A stretch of 64,000 nucleotides of DNA, from assembly GCF_000022485.1 (NCBI RefSeq), contig NC_012623.1, forward strand, positions 744,001 to 808,000. Direction: 5' to 3'. Shown here in pieces: positions 48,350 through 57,318 of this stretch. The DNA is from Sulfolobus islandicus Y.N.15.51 (GTDB lineage: Archaea; Thermoproteota; Thermoprotei_A; Sulfolobales; Sulfolobaceae). Each line of letters opens with the position of its first letter. Position 1 is the first letter of the stretch. Position numbers and translations under genes: made by a program. Below the pieces are notes generated by a model. That model had not been told where the DNA came from. It was given only the letters and a program-made list of their open reading frames with translations, and did not search any database.

Positions 48350-49347
48350 TTAAAAGTCTTCATCAAGACTCACCTGGAACCTTGAAGCGTGGAGTTGTTT
48401 GAGATGATATGAGTAATGCCTTATCACCGACATGGGCCTGAACTTCCAACGCGAATTACTTTCATGGATCGAAACGTAGAGATAGACCTCCAAGGAGCGA
48501 AGAGAGGGAAAGTAACCTCCGAGCTCCTCCTCGAACCTAGCCAGGGTCGAGTTGAAACTCTCCGACGTGTTATTAGTGTAGAGGTAGTGTCTAATCTCCC
48601 TGGGGAAGTTGAGAAAGGAACAATACTTGTCAGCAGCGTCAAGAAGCCTCTTGGCTCGGGCTGGAGAAAAGGGTTGGACAAGTTGGCTGAGGGACAATAT
48701 AGCCTTCCTTCCCTCCTCCACGTTCCTGGAGGACTTTAGATCCCTAACTCTAATCATTAGTTCCTCCTTCTCCTTGTCTGGGAGGACCCTCATGAGGTTC
48801 CTAACCATGTGTGTTATACAGAGCTGGTGTTGAGAGGAGGGAAAGAGCGTGGACACGACGCGATCGAGTCCAGAGAAGTCATCGCTCACGATTACGTCAA
48901 CCCTGCTGACTCCCCTGCTTACGAGTCCGCTCAAGAAGGACTTCCAACCGTCCAAGTCCTCCCTATCCCTAACTTCGTAGTCCAAGACGAACTTATTCCC
49001 TTCTAAGTCAACTCCTATGGCAATGTAAATGGCTCTCTCCATGATCGACTCGCTGATTCTGACCTTTACGATCTTCACATCGATGTAAAGGGCTAGGAGA
49101 TCGTGAGGTAGTTCGCGGCTCTTGTATTCCTTGAGTTTGTTGGATATTCTCTCGGCAACCCGATTCATTACGATCTCACTATACGGTATTCCCTTGGCTG
49201 CTAACACGGCCTTGACTTGACTTGGAGTCATGCCTGATAGAACGAGCTGCTGGAGGAAGTCCTCGTAATCTGGGCTGGTCCTCTCGTACTTCTCCGGAAG
49301 GATCTTAGGTCTGAAGCCACCCTTTCTGGTTCTCGGTACTCTGAGTC
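48350..49347 (-). pseudogene. IS256-family transposase, C-terminal part
   Basis: It begins at the inner element with LRVPRTRKGGFRPKILPEKYERTS. It then has the mutator-type DDE domain: LALYIDVKIVKVR (first Asp), VDVIVSDDFSGLDRVVSTLFP with QHQLCITHMVRNL (second Asp and its context), and NTSESFNSTLARFEEE (Glu). It differs from the copy at 62898 by an extra Lys-Glu in PDKEKEELMIRV. Without the N-terminal part it is inactive unless the inner element excises precisely. Confidence 0.92.
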
Positions 49348-49351
49348 TTAA

Positions 49352-50647
49352 GAGAGTGTCCAGAATGCAAATAATTCAATAAATATAATGTGATAGAAAA
49401 ACAATATTATAACTAGTTGAGAATAGAAGTCAATTATATCTTTCAATATGAGGGAAGATTAATATTTTATTGTAATATAAAATAACTTATAGTTGAGAAA
49501 AAATGAATTTCAAACATACCCCATATTATTCTAGTTAACCCTAGCCTAGGGTTAACTAGAGAGTTTGACAAATTCCTCTTGCGGAACTTTTGCTAACACG
49601 GAAGTGTAAATCAAGGAATTGTAAATTATTCCAATAACGTAAACAAAAACCTCAACCATATCCTTGTTAATAGCGTAAGGTCTCCAATACCTCTTCAAGA
49701 AAATACCAAAGAATTCAACATAACGTCTAAAACTAGAAAAACCAATTATCCAAGTTGAGGGCATTCCCAAGAAACCCCTATCAACAACCTTATAACCACT
49801 CATACCAAAACCAACCTTATTATCGGGAAAGTTTGCAAACTCAACTTGAATTGCGTGAAGAATCATGGTTGGGGAAATAGCATATAAAACCTTGAAGCCG
49901 AAGAAACTCCTACCCCTCTTCTTCGCAAACTCACCCTTAAATCTACGATGAATCTTAGCCCTCATATAGTAGTAAATTAAGTTTGCTGCTTCCCTAAACT
50001 TTCCTTGTCTCAAGTTGAGTTCTAGCTTTTTCTTTAATGTCTCCTTGTTTCTCTTTCCGAAGGGTACTTCGATTATGTTGGAATCTATTGCCCAGAGTTT
50101 GTTAACTTTGCCGTATAAGGCACTACTTGGCAAGTAGTTTTCTAGTTTGCTTAGCTTTTCCTCAAGTTCTTTTGCGTATTCCTTGAATGCTTTCTTTATT
50201 TCTCCCCTAAGTTTCTTTGCCCTTCTGTGGTTTTCGGATTTTGACTTGCGTTCTCCTAGAAACCATCTTACTACAATGTCCGTGTAATAGTATGCTTCTA
50301 CATCTCTGTAGGAGCATTGCCATATCATCATGACGATGAGTACTCTAAGTATGTATAGGTCTAGTGATGATAGTGCTTTTGAGGTGATTAGTATGTAGTG
50401 CATTTTCAAAAGAGTTTTATGCCTTGATGATAGTTTATCATAGGGGACCGGGAGATTGTAGTATTCTATCCAAGGTTTCATATCTCCCAATCCTTGTACT
50501 ACGTCTTCCCGGTCCCCTTTAAGTATTACTCAAGATTTTACTCCAAGTGAAAATTCAAAATTTCTCAAGAGTTTATGCTTTCTTTTGAGTTATTATCTAT
50601 AAACTTATACATAGATTTATTGAATTATTTACACTTGGGATGCTCTC
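49352..50647 (-). mobile_element. IS5-family element, 1296 bp, complete
   Basis: Inverted repeats start GAGAGTGTCCAGAATGCAAA on the left and GAGAGCATCCCAAGTGTAAA on the complement of the right end, followed on both by TAATTCAATAAAT. Flanking TTAA occurs at 49348-49351 and 50648-50651, a 4-bp target duplication, single in the uninterrupted IS256-family copy. Length is near the ISC1234/ISC1290 group. The intact transposase and duplicated target suggest recent movement. Confidence 0.92.
49552..50490 (-). CDS. IS5-family transposase
   Basis: 312 residues. An N-terminal helical domain is followed by the DDE region: LWAIDSNIIEVPFGKRN (first Asp), YKVVDRGFLGMPSTW (second Asp) and a final RRYVEFFGIFLKRYWRPYAINKDMVEV segment with the Glu. 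FAKKRGRSFFGFKVLYAISP is basic and probably contacts DNA. Full length and uninterrupted, so it could be active. The homologous remnants at 1493-2051 and 62201-62849 are damaged. Confidence 0.9.
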   Translation of the reverse strand: MGDMKPWIEYYNLPVPYDKLSSRHKTLLKMHYILITSKALSSLDLYILRVLIVMMIWQCSYRDVEAYYYTDIVVRWFLGERKSKSENHRRAKKLRGEIKKAFKEYAKELEEKLSKLENYLPSSALYGKVNKLWAIDSNIIEVPFGKRNKETLKKKLELNLRQGKFREAANLIYYYMRAKIHRRFKGEFAKKRGRSFFGFKVLYAISPTMILHAIQVEFANFPDNKVGFGMSGYKVVDRGFLGMPSTWIIGFSSFRRYVEFFGIFLKRYWRPYAINKDMVEVFVYVIGIIYNSLIYTSVLAKVPQEEFVKLSS

Positions 50648-50651
50648 TTAA

Positions 50652-50894
50652 TACTCCGTCTCCGGTTCCCAGATATCTGAAGTAGGTCCCGTTCTTGTGG
50701 TCGTCCTCAACTTCTAGGTAGGCTTCCCTCTCTTCCATCATGGCCTCTTGCAAGATTATCTCCTCTATTTCCCTTAGGCTAACTCCTTCTTTGATTGCCT
50801 TTCTTATCTTTTCTCTTATTTCTTCCATTACCTTCATGGTATTACTCTCCCTTATGGTATTACCCCTTCCGGGGTTATTTTTACTTTTTGTCAT
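50652..50894 (-). pseudogene. IS256-family transposase, N-terminal part
   Basis: 81 codons: MTKSKNNPGRGNTIRESNTM, then KVMEEIREKIRKAIKEGVSLREIEEIILQEAMMEEREAYL and NGTYFRYLGTGDGVLR. It stops matching at the TTAA where the IS5-family element begins and reads a few foreign codons (EHPKCK). It joins 48350-49347 to make one transposase of about 413 residues. Confidence 0.9.
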
Positions 50895-50944
50895 TATTTT
50901 TCACCTTTTGCTACCACAACTATAACTGGTAGCCCCGAGCTTCT

Positions 50945-51272
50945 AAAGAAGAAGATGACCAGGGAGGAAGTTATTGATTTTTATAAGAAATACGGATATA
51001 CGGAGAAGGCAGTAAATAAGATGGTTGATAAGGCTATAGAGAAGGGTGATGTTGAAGAGGTTATTGAGTTTGTAAAGGATAAAGACGTTGGAGGAAAGGC
51101 TGGTGAAATACTTAGGGTAATTAAGGATCACGGAAAAATAGGTAGGAAGGAATTAAGAGAGATGATAGGAGAAGAAGGTTTAAGCGGTTTATTAAATTAC
51201 CTAAAGAAAGAGGGAACAATTAAGATTTATCTTAACAAGGGGTTCAAAGGGGGCGGAAGACTCCATCCGTAA
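50945..51272 (+). pseudogene. 3' part of the gene split by the IS256-family element
   Basis: 109 codons continuing the frame of 48096-48304: LKKKMTREEVIDFYKKYGYT, then VNKMVDKAIEKGDVEEVIEFV, and a winged-helix-like GEILRVIKDHGKIGRKELREMIGEEGLSGLLNYLKKEGTIKIYL with a Gly-rich end. An ATG at 50955 could give a 105-residue protein, so this half may still be made. The stop codon lies in the loop of a hairpin (see 51250-51350). Confidence 0.6.
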
Positions 51273-51350
51273 GGGTGGAGATGGATAGGCTCCACATGCT
51301 TTGCCTCTAACATGGCTAGGCGATAGCTTGAAGAGCCGAAGGAGTCCACA
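51250..51350 (+). ncRNA. Structured RNA candidate overlapping a stop codon
   Basis: CTCCATCC-GTAA-GGGTGGAG (51261-51280) is an 8-bp stem closed by a GNRA tetraloop that contains the stop TAA. GACTCC (51260-51265) can alternatively pair with GGAGTC (51341-51346), enclosing further stems such as GCT-AGGCGAT-AGC. The stretch is more GC-rich than its surroundings. It could be a terminator, an RNA gene or the end of a mobile element. I do not recognise the family. Confidence 0.4.
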
Positions 51351-51542
51351 AGAGGAAGAAACAGTGACGTTAGGTTAAAATGATAAAAAAAGTAAGTAGC
51401 AATTTCTTATTAATAATGAATAGTAGCATTAACTGGAAAAACGTATGCATCAAGACTAGGTAACCACAAGTATTATTGCATATGTAGAGAAAGTAGATCA
51501 CTCTAATTTATGCACTATATCCTTAACTTATGATTAATATAC

Positions 51543-51794
51543 CTACTGACTTTCGAATATTGTATGTACAAACTCGTTTAATGTGCTTCTATATTTTTCA
51601 TAAATTTTAGGAAATATTCTATACACCTTAATATTTTCATTATAAGTAATTTTATTCTCTCTAATCAATTTATCTATTTCACTTTTGTTTAATATATAAT
51701 ATTCTGATGTCATAGGATTAGTAATTCGCAAAATTATAAAATAATCAAAACCATCTAGTTCATGTAAGATTGCAGTTTTATTATCTAATACCAT
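51543..51794 (-). CDS. Small protein, function unknown
   Basis: 83 residues: MVLDNKTAILHELDGFDYFI, then TSEYYILNKSEIDKLIRENKITYNENIKVYRIFPKIYEKY. Mixed alpha/beta with no signature. The composition looks coding, with an AT-rich promoter-like upstream region. Isolated between the split gene and the 2H/metallophosphoesterase gene. Confidence 0.4.
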   Translation of the reverse strand: MVLDNKTAILHELDGFDYFIILRITNPMTSEYYILNKSEIDKLIRENKITYNENIKVYRIFPKIYEKYRSTLNEFVHTIFESQ

Positions 51795-52188
51795 TCCTTG
51801 AATAACTACTTTTACTTATTACCAGCTTTTGTATTATTATAATATAAGCTATAATACATAGAATAATATAATTTAAAAATAATAAAGTTCTACTCCTTAG
51901 AGCTATAATCTTTTTCTTATCCTACGTAAAATAGAGCCTGCGATGAAAGACGACTAGTGAAATAGAATGGCCAATAGTGCTAACTTAAAGTACGCTGACT
52001 GCAACAGTAATATTTACCATTTTTCCCATAAATGGACTAATACTTCAAGTAAGTTTTTGTCTCATTATTTCCATTTATACTGTCAAAATGAATAAGAACT
52101 TTATGAGACTATTAATATACACTATTTCTAAAAGCTACTAAGTTATAATTCATTTTAGTTTGTGCAACCCATGATGACTTTCTTTCCC
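51795..52188. other. 394-base intergenic region, nothing firm
   Basis: Mostly AT-rich. A GC-richer part near 51930-52005 has GCGATGA (51940-51946) and CTGA (51995-51998) spaced like C/D boxes, but no convincing inner boxes. No gene seen. Confidence 0.4.
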
Positions 52189-53349
52189 TTAAATAATTTT
52201 AGGTGGTAAATATAAATAGTCACTCTTAGTTTCTATTAGATTTAGTATCCATTTCAGGTTTACAGGGTAAAATTTTGTTACGTCAACGCCAACATTAATT
52301 GTCTTTATTTTAGAGTTAATGAATGGGTACTTTCTCAGTCTGTTATTATGCACATGACCATGGATTAGCCACGCATTATAAGAATTCAAATTAGTTGGAT
52401 AGTGTGAGAGTATGAATTTATAATTGTTTAGTTGTAGTTCTAATTGCTTTACTCCTATCGCTGGAGGATCATGATTACCTTGTATAAAGATCTTTTTCCC
52501 ATTTAGGAAATTAACGTAATTTTTAAAATCTCTTCTAGCAAAATCCCCTACTATATAAACTATATCGTCATTAGATATCATCTCATTCCACTTATTTTTT
52601 ATGTGTTCGTTCATTGTAGTAACGTCTACGAAAGGCCTTGCAGAATATTTAATTATATTTTTATGTCCAAAGTGTGTGTCAGCTATGAACCATATTTTAT
52701 CTAAACTTTTAGGATTTACTTCTATTTTTAGGTACTTTTCCCTATATTTCTCATATGTTTTCTCTAGTTCAACTAATGATAAGGCCTCTGCTCTATTGAG
52801 AATTTTCTTATTTAATATATCGTACTCATAGACTATTTTACCCGTATTTACGAGTGTTATCCTTAATACCTTAGCTTCATACAAAAAACGAGATAAAATT
52901 TGGAGCATTTCTTTATTGTTTGAAATATTTTTTACTACTTTACATGATAAATGAAAAGAAATGCCAGCATGAAACCAGAAGTTCTCGTTATAGAATTTAG
53001 CGTCAGACCTTTCTTTTATATAATTTTTTAGGCTCTTATAAAGGTCTTCCCTAAATTGAAGAAGTTCATTATTAGGCCTTATACCTAAGGCTATCGTATA
53101 TCCTTCTTTCCCATTTTTTATCTCGTATTTATCGTAATAAAATTCTAAATTGCCATATCTATTAGATACTTCTTTAATAACTTCCATTATTTTAAGCGGA
53201 GCTACTAATGGTCGGAAATTATATACGAGAGTAATATGAGGTACTCTATGTACTTTCAAATAACTTATAGATCTAATCTTTCGCATTATTTGTTTTAATT
53301 TATATTTCTCTAGAATTGGTCTTATTTCTATGATATAGCTATTTCTCAT
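52189..53349 (-). CDS. 2H phosphoesterase (LigT-like) fused to calcineurin-like metallophosphoesterase
   Basis: 386 residues in two domains. The N-part (1-180) resembles the 2H/LigT family, which opens or makes 2'-5' and 2',3'-cyclic phosphates. His38-Ile-Thr40 in HRVPHITLVYN is the first HxT; His127 in WFHAGISFHL is in the place of the second but with altered spacing. The C-part (about 215-370) has the metallophosphoesterase set IADTHFGHKNI, VGDFARRD, QGNHDPP, SHYP and IHGHVHNN, all metal ligands present. The substrate is unknown; the neighbours (McrBC-like, HEPN/MNT, Doc) suggest nucleotide-signal or RNA-end turnover in defence. Confidence 0.75.
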   Translation of the reverse strand: MRNSYIIEIRPILEKYKLKQIMRKIRSISYLKVHRVPHITLVYNFRPLVAPLKIMEVIKEVSNRYGNLEFYYDKYEIKNGKEGYTIALGIRPNNELLQFREDLYKSLKNYIKERSDAKFYNENFWFHAGISFHLSCKVVKNISNNKEMLQILSRFLYEAKVLRITLVNTGKIVYEYDILNKKILNRAEALSLVELEKTYEKYREKYLKIEVNPKSLDKIWFIADTHFGHKNIIKYSARPFVDVTTMNEHIKNKWNEMISNDDIVYIVGDFARRDFKNYVNFLNGKKIFIQGNHDPPAIGVKQLELQLNNYKFILSHYPTNLNSYNAWLIHGHVHNNRLRKYPFINSKIKTINVGVDVTKFYPVNLKWILNLIETKSDYLYLPPKII

Positions 53350-53378
53350 TATATTTTTATATTTCTCCTATTATTATA

Positions 53379-54552
53379 GTCTTTTTCATAATAGCTGCAA
53401 CGGGGGCTAAAAGGGAGTTAAATCTAGTGTTAGTAATGGGAGCTGTTGGGCTGAGTGTGCTAAGGACCTTAAAAAGGGAGATAAGGAAGCTAATTAGCAA
53501 GAAGCCCAAGAACCTAAACGAGACAAAAGCTAGGGCAATACTACTACACTCGGAACGAATGAAAATTAGCGAAATAGCAAAAATACTACAAGTTCACAAG
53601 AGCACAGTATATAGATGGATCAACGAATTCGAAAAGGAGGGAGAAAAATGCCTATTCCACAAGCAAAGAGAAGGAAGAAAAAAGAAGGTAAACGAGAGGG
53701 AAATAAAGGTAGAAGAAATACAAGGAAAAACCATATGGAAAGCAAAAACATAGAGGAGAAGTTCAACGTAAAAATAAGTTACAGCTTGGAGAATAGCGAG
53801 AAAAAGACTGAAAATTCCCTACATAAAACCCTACAAGATCGACAAGCCAATAGATGCCGACTTAGGGAGAGGTTGAAGGGCGTTATTAAGAAGGGCGTAA
53901 AAGTGTTTTTCATGGACGAGTCTGGTATTCGTCATGATCCCTCTAGGGTTAGGAGGTTGGGTTTGTATGTTGTTAGGGTTGATTATCCAAGTGTTAAGGT
54001 TAATATTCTAGCTTGTATTCCCTTGTTTGATGGTAAGCCTTGTTTTATGCTCACAATGTTGATTCTAGGGTTTTCGCTAATTTTCTTTACTTGCTTAGGG
54101 TTAGGAATTCTGGTAATGTCGTGTTGATTCTTGATAATGCTAAGTTTCACAAGTCTTCTTATGTTTTCGCTACTGCTTCTAGGCTTAACATTACTTTGCT
54201 TTTCTTGCCTCCCTATTCTCCGGATTTAAACCCAATTGAGTTGGTTTGGAAGGATTTGAAGCGTTGGGTTAATACTTATTATTACTCGTGTTATGCTCTA
54301 GAATTGAGGATGAGTTCTATTATTTGGTTTCTAAGGGTAATTATACTAGGTATTGGATTAATAAGTTTCGTGACGTGCTTGGGGATCTTGAGGAAGGTAT
54401 AAGTATGGGAAAATTTTTCTCATATTTGATTTATTATCTGTTAACAAGTTTTATCAAGTTTTATCTCACAATAATACAAGCTTTTCTCAATGTTTTTCTA
54501 TATTTTGTATTGAGAGAAGTTAAAAGCCTGTTGCAACTATTATGAAAAAGAC
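53379..54552 (+). mobile_element. IS630-family element with decayed transposase
   Basis: The ends GTCTTTTTCATAATAGCTGC and, complementing the right end, GTCTTTTTCATAATAGTTGC match in 19 of the first 20 bases. Flanking TA dinucleotides at 53377-53378 and 54553-54554 are the target duplication expected for IS630/Tc1-mariner. 1174 bp. The transposase inside has at least two frameshifts. Confidence 0.85.
53427..54402 (+). pseudogene. IS630-family transposase, frameshifted
   Basis: Three frames cover one protein. The N-terminal HTH (ISEIAKILQVHKSTVYRWINEFEKEG) lies at 53427-53700. A second frame (53880-54060) has FFMDESGIRHDPSRVRRLG with the first catalytic Asp. A third frame (54040-54300) has VVLILDNAKFHKS, the second Asp, and LPPYSPDLNPIELVWKDLKRW, with the final Glu of the DDE triad. 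All motifs remain but no single frame spans them. Confidence 0.88.
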
Positions 54553-54570
54553 TATATAACTCTTACTGTA

Positions 54571-54747
54571 GGGCTCATTTGGCTAGGTTGGCTAGGGACA
54601 CTAGGGCTGTCAATAGGAGTCAGAGAATGGTTGATTATAGTCTTGCCTTACTTAATGTCATGTATCCAGTAATTTATTCAAGGGAGAAGACTCCCTTGAA
54701 CGAGGCTTACTTGAGAGGAGTGCAGAATATTAGAGAAAATCTGATAT
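54571..54747 (+). pseudogene. Transposase C-terminal fragment, IS1-like
   Basis: 59 codons (RAHLARLARDTRAVNRSQRM, then VDYSLALLNVMYPVIYSREK) ending in TAA. The R-L-x-R-x-T ... S-x-x-M-V-x-x-S-L pattern resembles the end of Sulfolobus IS1-family transposases. It lies 18 bases beyond the IS630 element. No other part of that element is seen. Confidence 0.45.
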
Positions 54748-54754
54748 AATTTTA

Positions 54755-55366
54755 CTATTCAATATCGAATAAGATGACTGCATGAGAACACTCCCCTACC
54801 TCTACTCCTTTGTGTAAAGCCTCAAAGAACTTTTCTGAGAATTTCTTATCAGTTCTCTCATTAGGATAAAAACATTTAGCATCGTCTCTCATTACCAATA
54901 CTAATAACTTAGCGTTGTATCCTTTTTCCTTAAGTTTTATTAATTCTTCTAGATGTCTTCTCCCCCTTTCAGTTGGAGCGTCTGGAAACATTGCCACACC
55001 GTTTTCCACAAGACTGCATCCCTTAACTTCAATGAAAGTGTTTCCGTCTTGAAAGTCAATTCTACTGTTCCCTACTTTAACCTCAGCTTTGGCGTTAGGT
55101 AGGAATTTCCTTGTAATATCATTATGAATACTTGAATCAACAATTACCCACAAACCGTTCCATGCTGCAGTAACTTGATAAGAAGTTTTCCTCTTATTAC
55201 CGTCTACTTCTCTAACTAAAATCTTGTTCCCTGGATAAATTAACTCCTTCAATCTGCCTGGATCATGATGATGGCAAAGTTTTCCTGATTGAGTTGAAAC
55301 CATAAATCTGTTTAATCTTTCTTTAACTGTCTCTTCCTCTAATTTGGGAAATTGATAGACTATCAT
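54755..55366 (-). CDS. sfsA: SfsA-family nuclease-like protein
   Basis: 203 residues. An N-terminal OB-like domain ([28 protein letters not shown]) is followed by a PD-(D/E)xK-like C-domain: [20 protein letters not shown] supplies Asp, Glu and Lys, and [16 protein letters not shown] is the SfsA signature. Called sugar fermentation stimulation protein in E. coli; structurally a DNA-binding nuclease relative. Usually a chromosomal gene, so it may mark native DNA between acquired pieces. Confidence 0.9.
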   Translation of the reverse strand: MIVYQFPKLEEETVKERLNRFMVSTQSGKLCHHHDPGRLKELIYPGNKILVREVDGNKRKTSYQVTAAWNGLWVIVDSSIHNDITRKFLPNAKAEVKVGNSRIDFQDGNTFIEVKGCSLVENGVAMFPDAPTERGRRHLEELIKLKEKGYNAKLLVLVMRDDAKCFYPNERTDKKFSEKFFEALHKGVEVGECSHAVILFDIE

Positions 55367-55613
55367 AGTAGTGTGATGTTTTTATTTTAAAATAAGTCTT
55401 TATATTATCCTTTTGATTTTATATTTTTAATGAGTAAAGGATTTTTATGAAATTATTATACTTCCTTACACTCTAGAAGCCAAGGAAACGACTTACTATG
55501 ATTGATGCAGATTATTAACCAATTATGGAACCATGCACTTTAAGGTCTAAGAAAGTATGACAACTATAAATAGCTCACTCTTTATCTGAGGAATAGTATA
55601 CTAACAGTAGAAA

Positions 55614-57179
55614 TTATTGCCCTTTACTATTCCTAGATCTAAGATTTTCTATTATTTCTCTTTGATATTCCCTGAATTTTCGTAGAATTTTATCGTCAGT
55701 GGTTCCAAGAGACTTTTCCAAGACTAATAAGAATTTTTCACTAATAGTATCTGGTGTATCGTTGGGTTCTATTAACTCCTTAAGAAGACTTAATGCTAAC
55801 TTTATACTAGCAGTCGAAATATTATATTCATACTGCGATTTTTTCTGCTTATCTGAACAGCCGAACTTCTCTCTTAGGTATTTAACTTCACTGATAATTA
55901 CCTCCTTAAATGGAATAGTAGAATCGTTCAAGAACATTTTTACATCTTCAGTACCACACGTATAATCTAAATGAAAAATTAGAAATCTTCTCGTTAGAGC
56001 CTCACCAATTGGAAATAAATTATTAGAGTCAATTAAATTCATAGTTCCCACGAACCTTATTTTCTTCAGGACTTCGTCTTTTTTATCTCCTAGTCTTTTT
56101 AGATTGGCAAGAAATTCCTTGGCTTCATTATCAATTTCGCTAAACTTCTCTATTTCTTTCTCTATCTCCTCTAAGATCTTTTTCCCTACAGAACTACTAC
56201 CTACGTCGGACATTAAAGTTAGGATTTCACCAAAGGCCTTATCCACGTCTGCTCTATTTATCTCATCTATTATAACGTAATAATTCCCATTATTAATCTT
56301 CACAGCGCTATTATATGCTCTTATAAGTAAACCGCTATTCCATATAATACTTCCTTTCTCCATACTTTCACCACCAATTAAGTCCCTTCTGAACCAAAGA
56401 GAGTTTGCTGTAGTGACTTCGTAACAATTGGTATTTTCTCCAGTTAGTTTATCTATAACACTTACTGCCAAACTGGTTTTGCCAGTACCTGGAGGGCCTA
56501 CTAAGAGAACATTATAGATCTTAAGACTAGCTCCTAGCATTTTAAAGAATTCTTCAACGTTGGGAACTTCAACGTAAAATCTATTTGTCAAACTCATTAC
56601 ATCGGAAATATTTCCTTTACCACAATCAATTTCGATGTTGGAAACCTCAACCCTATTACTATCATCTCTTTGTAGAGATCCAGTAAATAAGGAGTCCCAT
56701 TTCTCTAAGAATTCGTCTTTATCTCTTCCATCTTCATACATGAGATAACCTAGTACTTTTTTACCATTTATCAAGCTATCCTTCTTTTCAATCCAATAGG
56801 AAGTTATTCTGCCATTACGTTCTACTATATTATTTTTTACAAATTCTAACGGTAAAACATAAGCTTTAGGAGAATCCGTATCAGCGTACGTTACTGCTAT
56901 TAAAAAGTCACATAAAACATAGTTAGGAATAGCGCCTATTGGATTTCTGCCCTTGACACCAGAAACACGAATATAGACTTTACTTCCATTCGGCTTCTGT
57001 AATACTAAATGAGGTTTACAACTTAATAATTTCTGATCATCTTTAGGTGGTTTAAAATCTTCGGGTATTTGTGATATTTTATACCCTGAATATTTTGAAT
57101 TTATCAGTTCATTAATTTTACTTAAAGTATATTTCATGGCTCTTTCATGAACTTCTTTCTTTGGATCACTATTTTTCAT
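55614..57179 (-). CDS. McrB-like AAA+ NTPase
   Basis: 521 residues. The AAA domain spans about 205-460: Walker A GPPGTGKT at 228-235, Walker B YVIIDEINRADVDKAFGE with Asp305-Glu306, sensor GTMNLIDSN at 378-386 and arginines in ALTRRFLIF. The GTMN-x-x-D sequence is the McrB GTPase-type marker. The N-terminal 170 residues (HLVLQKPNGSKVYIRVSGVKG, then CDFLIAVTYAD) are a separate beta-rich domain, perhaps for recognising modified DNA. It pairs with the divergent McrC-like gene, 139 bases away, as a type IV restriction-like system. Confidence 0.82.
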   Translation of the reverse strand: MKNSDPKKEVHERAMKYTLSKINELINSKYSGYKISQIPEDFKPPKDDQKLLSCKPHLVLQKPNGSKVYIRVSGVKGRNPIGAIPNYVLCDFLIAVTYADTDSPKAYVLPLEFVKNNIVERNGRITSYWIEKKDSLINGKKVLGYLMYEDGRDKDEFLEKWDSLFTGSLQRDDSNRVEVSNIEIDCGKGNISDVMSLTNRFYVEVPNVEEFFKMLGASLKIYNVLLVGPPGTGKTSLAVSVIDKLTGENTNCYEVTTANSLWFRRDLIGGESMEKGSIIWNSGLLIRAYNSAVKINNGNYYVIIDEINRADVDKAFGEILTLMSDVGSSSVGKKILEEIEKEIEKFSEIDNEAKEFLANLKRLGDKKDEVLKKIRFVGTMNLIDSNNLFPIGEALTRRFLIFHLDYTCGTEDVKMFLNDSTIPFKEVIISEVKYLREKFGCSDKQKKSQYEYNISTASIKLALSLLKELIEPNDTPDTISEKFLLVLEKSLGTTDDKILRKFREYQREIIENLRSRNSKGQ

Positions 57180-57318
57180 GTATATTACTAAAGAATCTTA
57201 AATTTATATATTCTCTTCATTCTCATCTGGTCGACATTATAATTTAAATTTTCTAAGATATTTGTTATGTTGATATTCTTAGCATAGTTTATTACCATTG
57301 TAATCCCAAATAAAGTAA

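Larger units (their letters stand above)
48305..50936 (-). mobile_element. IS256-family element (ISC1332 length), itself interrupted by an IS5-family element
   Basis: Terminal inverted repeats GGGGCTACTGGGTATAGTTG and, on the complement of the right end, GGGGCTACCAGTTATAGTTG. An 8-bp target duplication GAGCTTCT occurs at 48297-48304 and 50937-50944. Subtracting the inner 1296-bp element and its 4-bp duplication leaves exactly 1332 bp, the size of the Sulfolobus element ISC1332. The transposase is cut in two. A second, uninterrupted transposase of the same element lies at 62853 onward. Confidence 0.93.

Noticed and set aside
48416-49006. Plus-strand frames of 65-107 codons inside the IS256-family element, repeated at 62964-63548
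   Set aside because: They are shadows of the transposase on the other strand; their repetition only reflects the duplicated element.
51940-51998. C/D box sRNA-like sequence (GCGATGA ... CTGA)
   Set aside because: Box C deviates from the consensus and no D'/C' pair is found, unlike the candidate at 27953.
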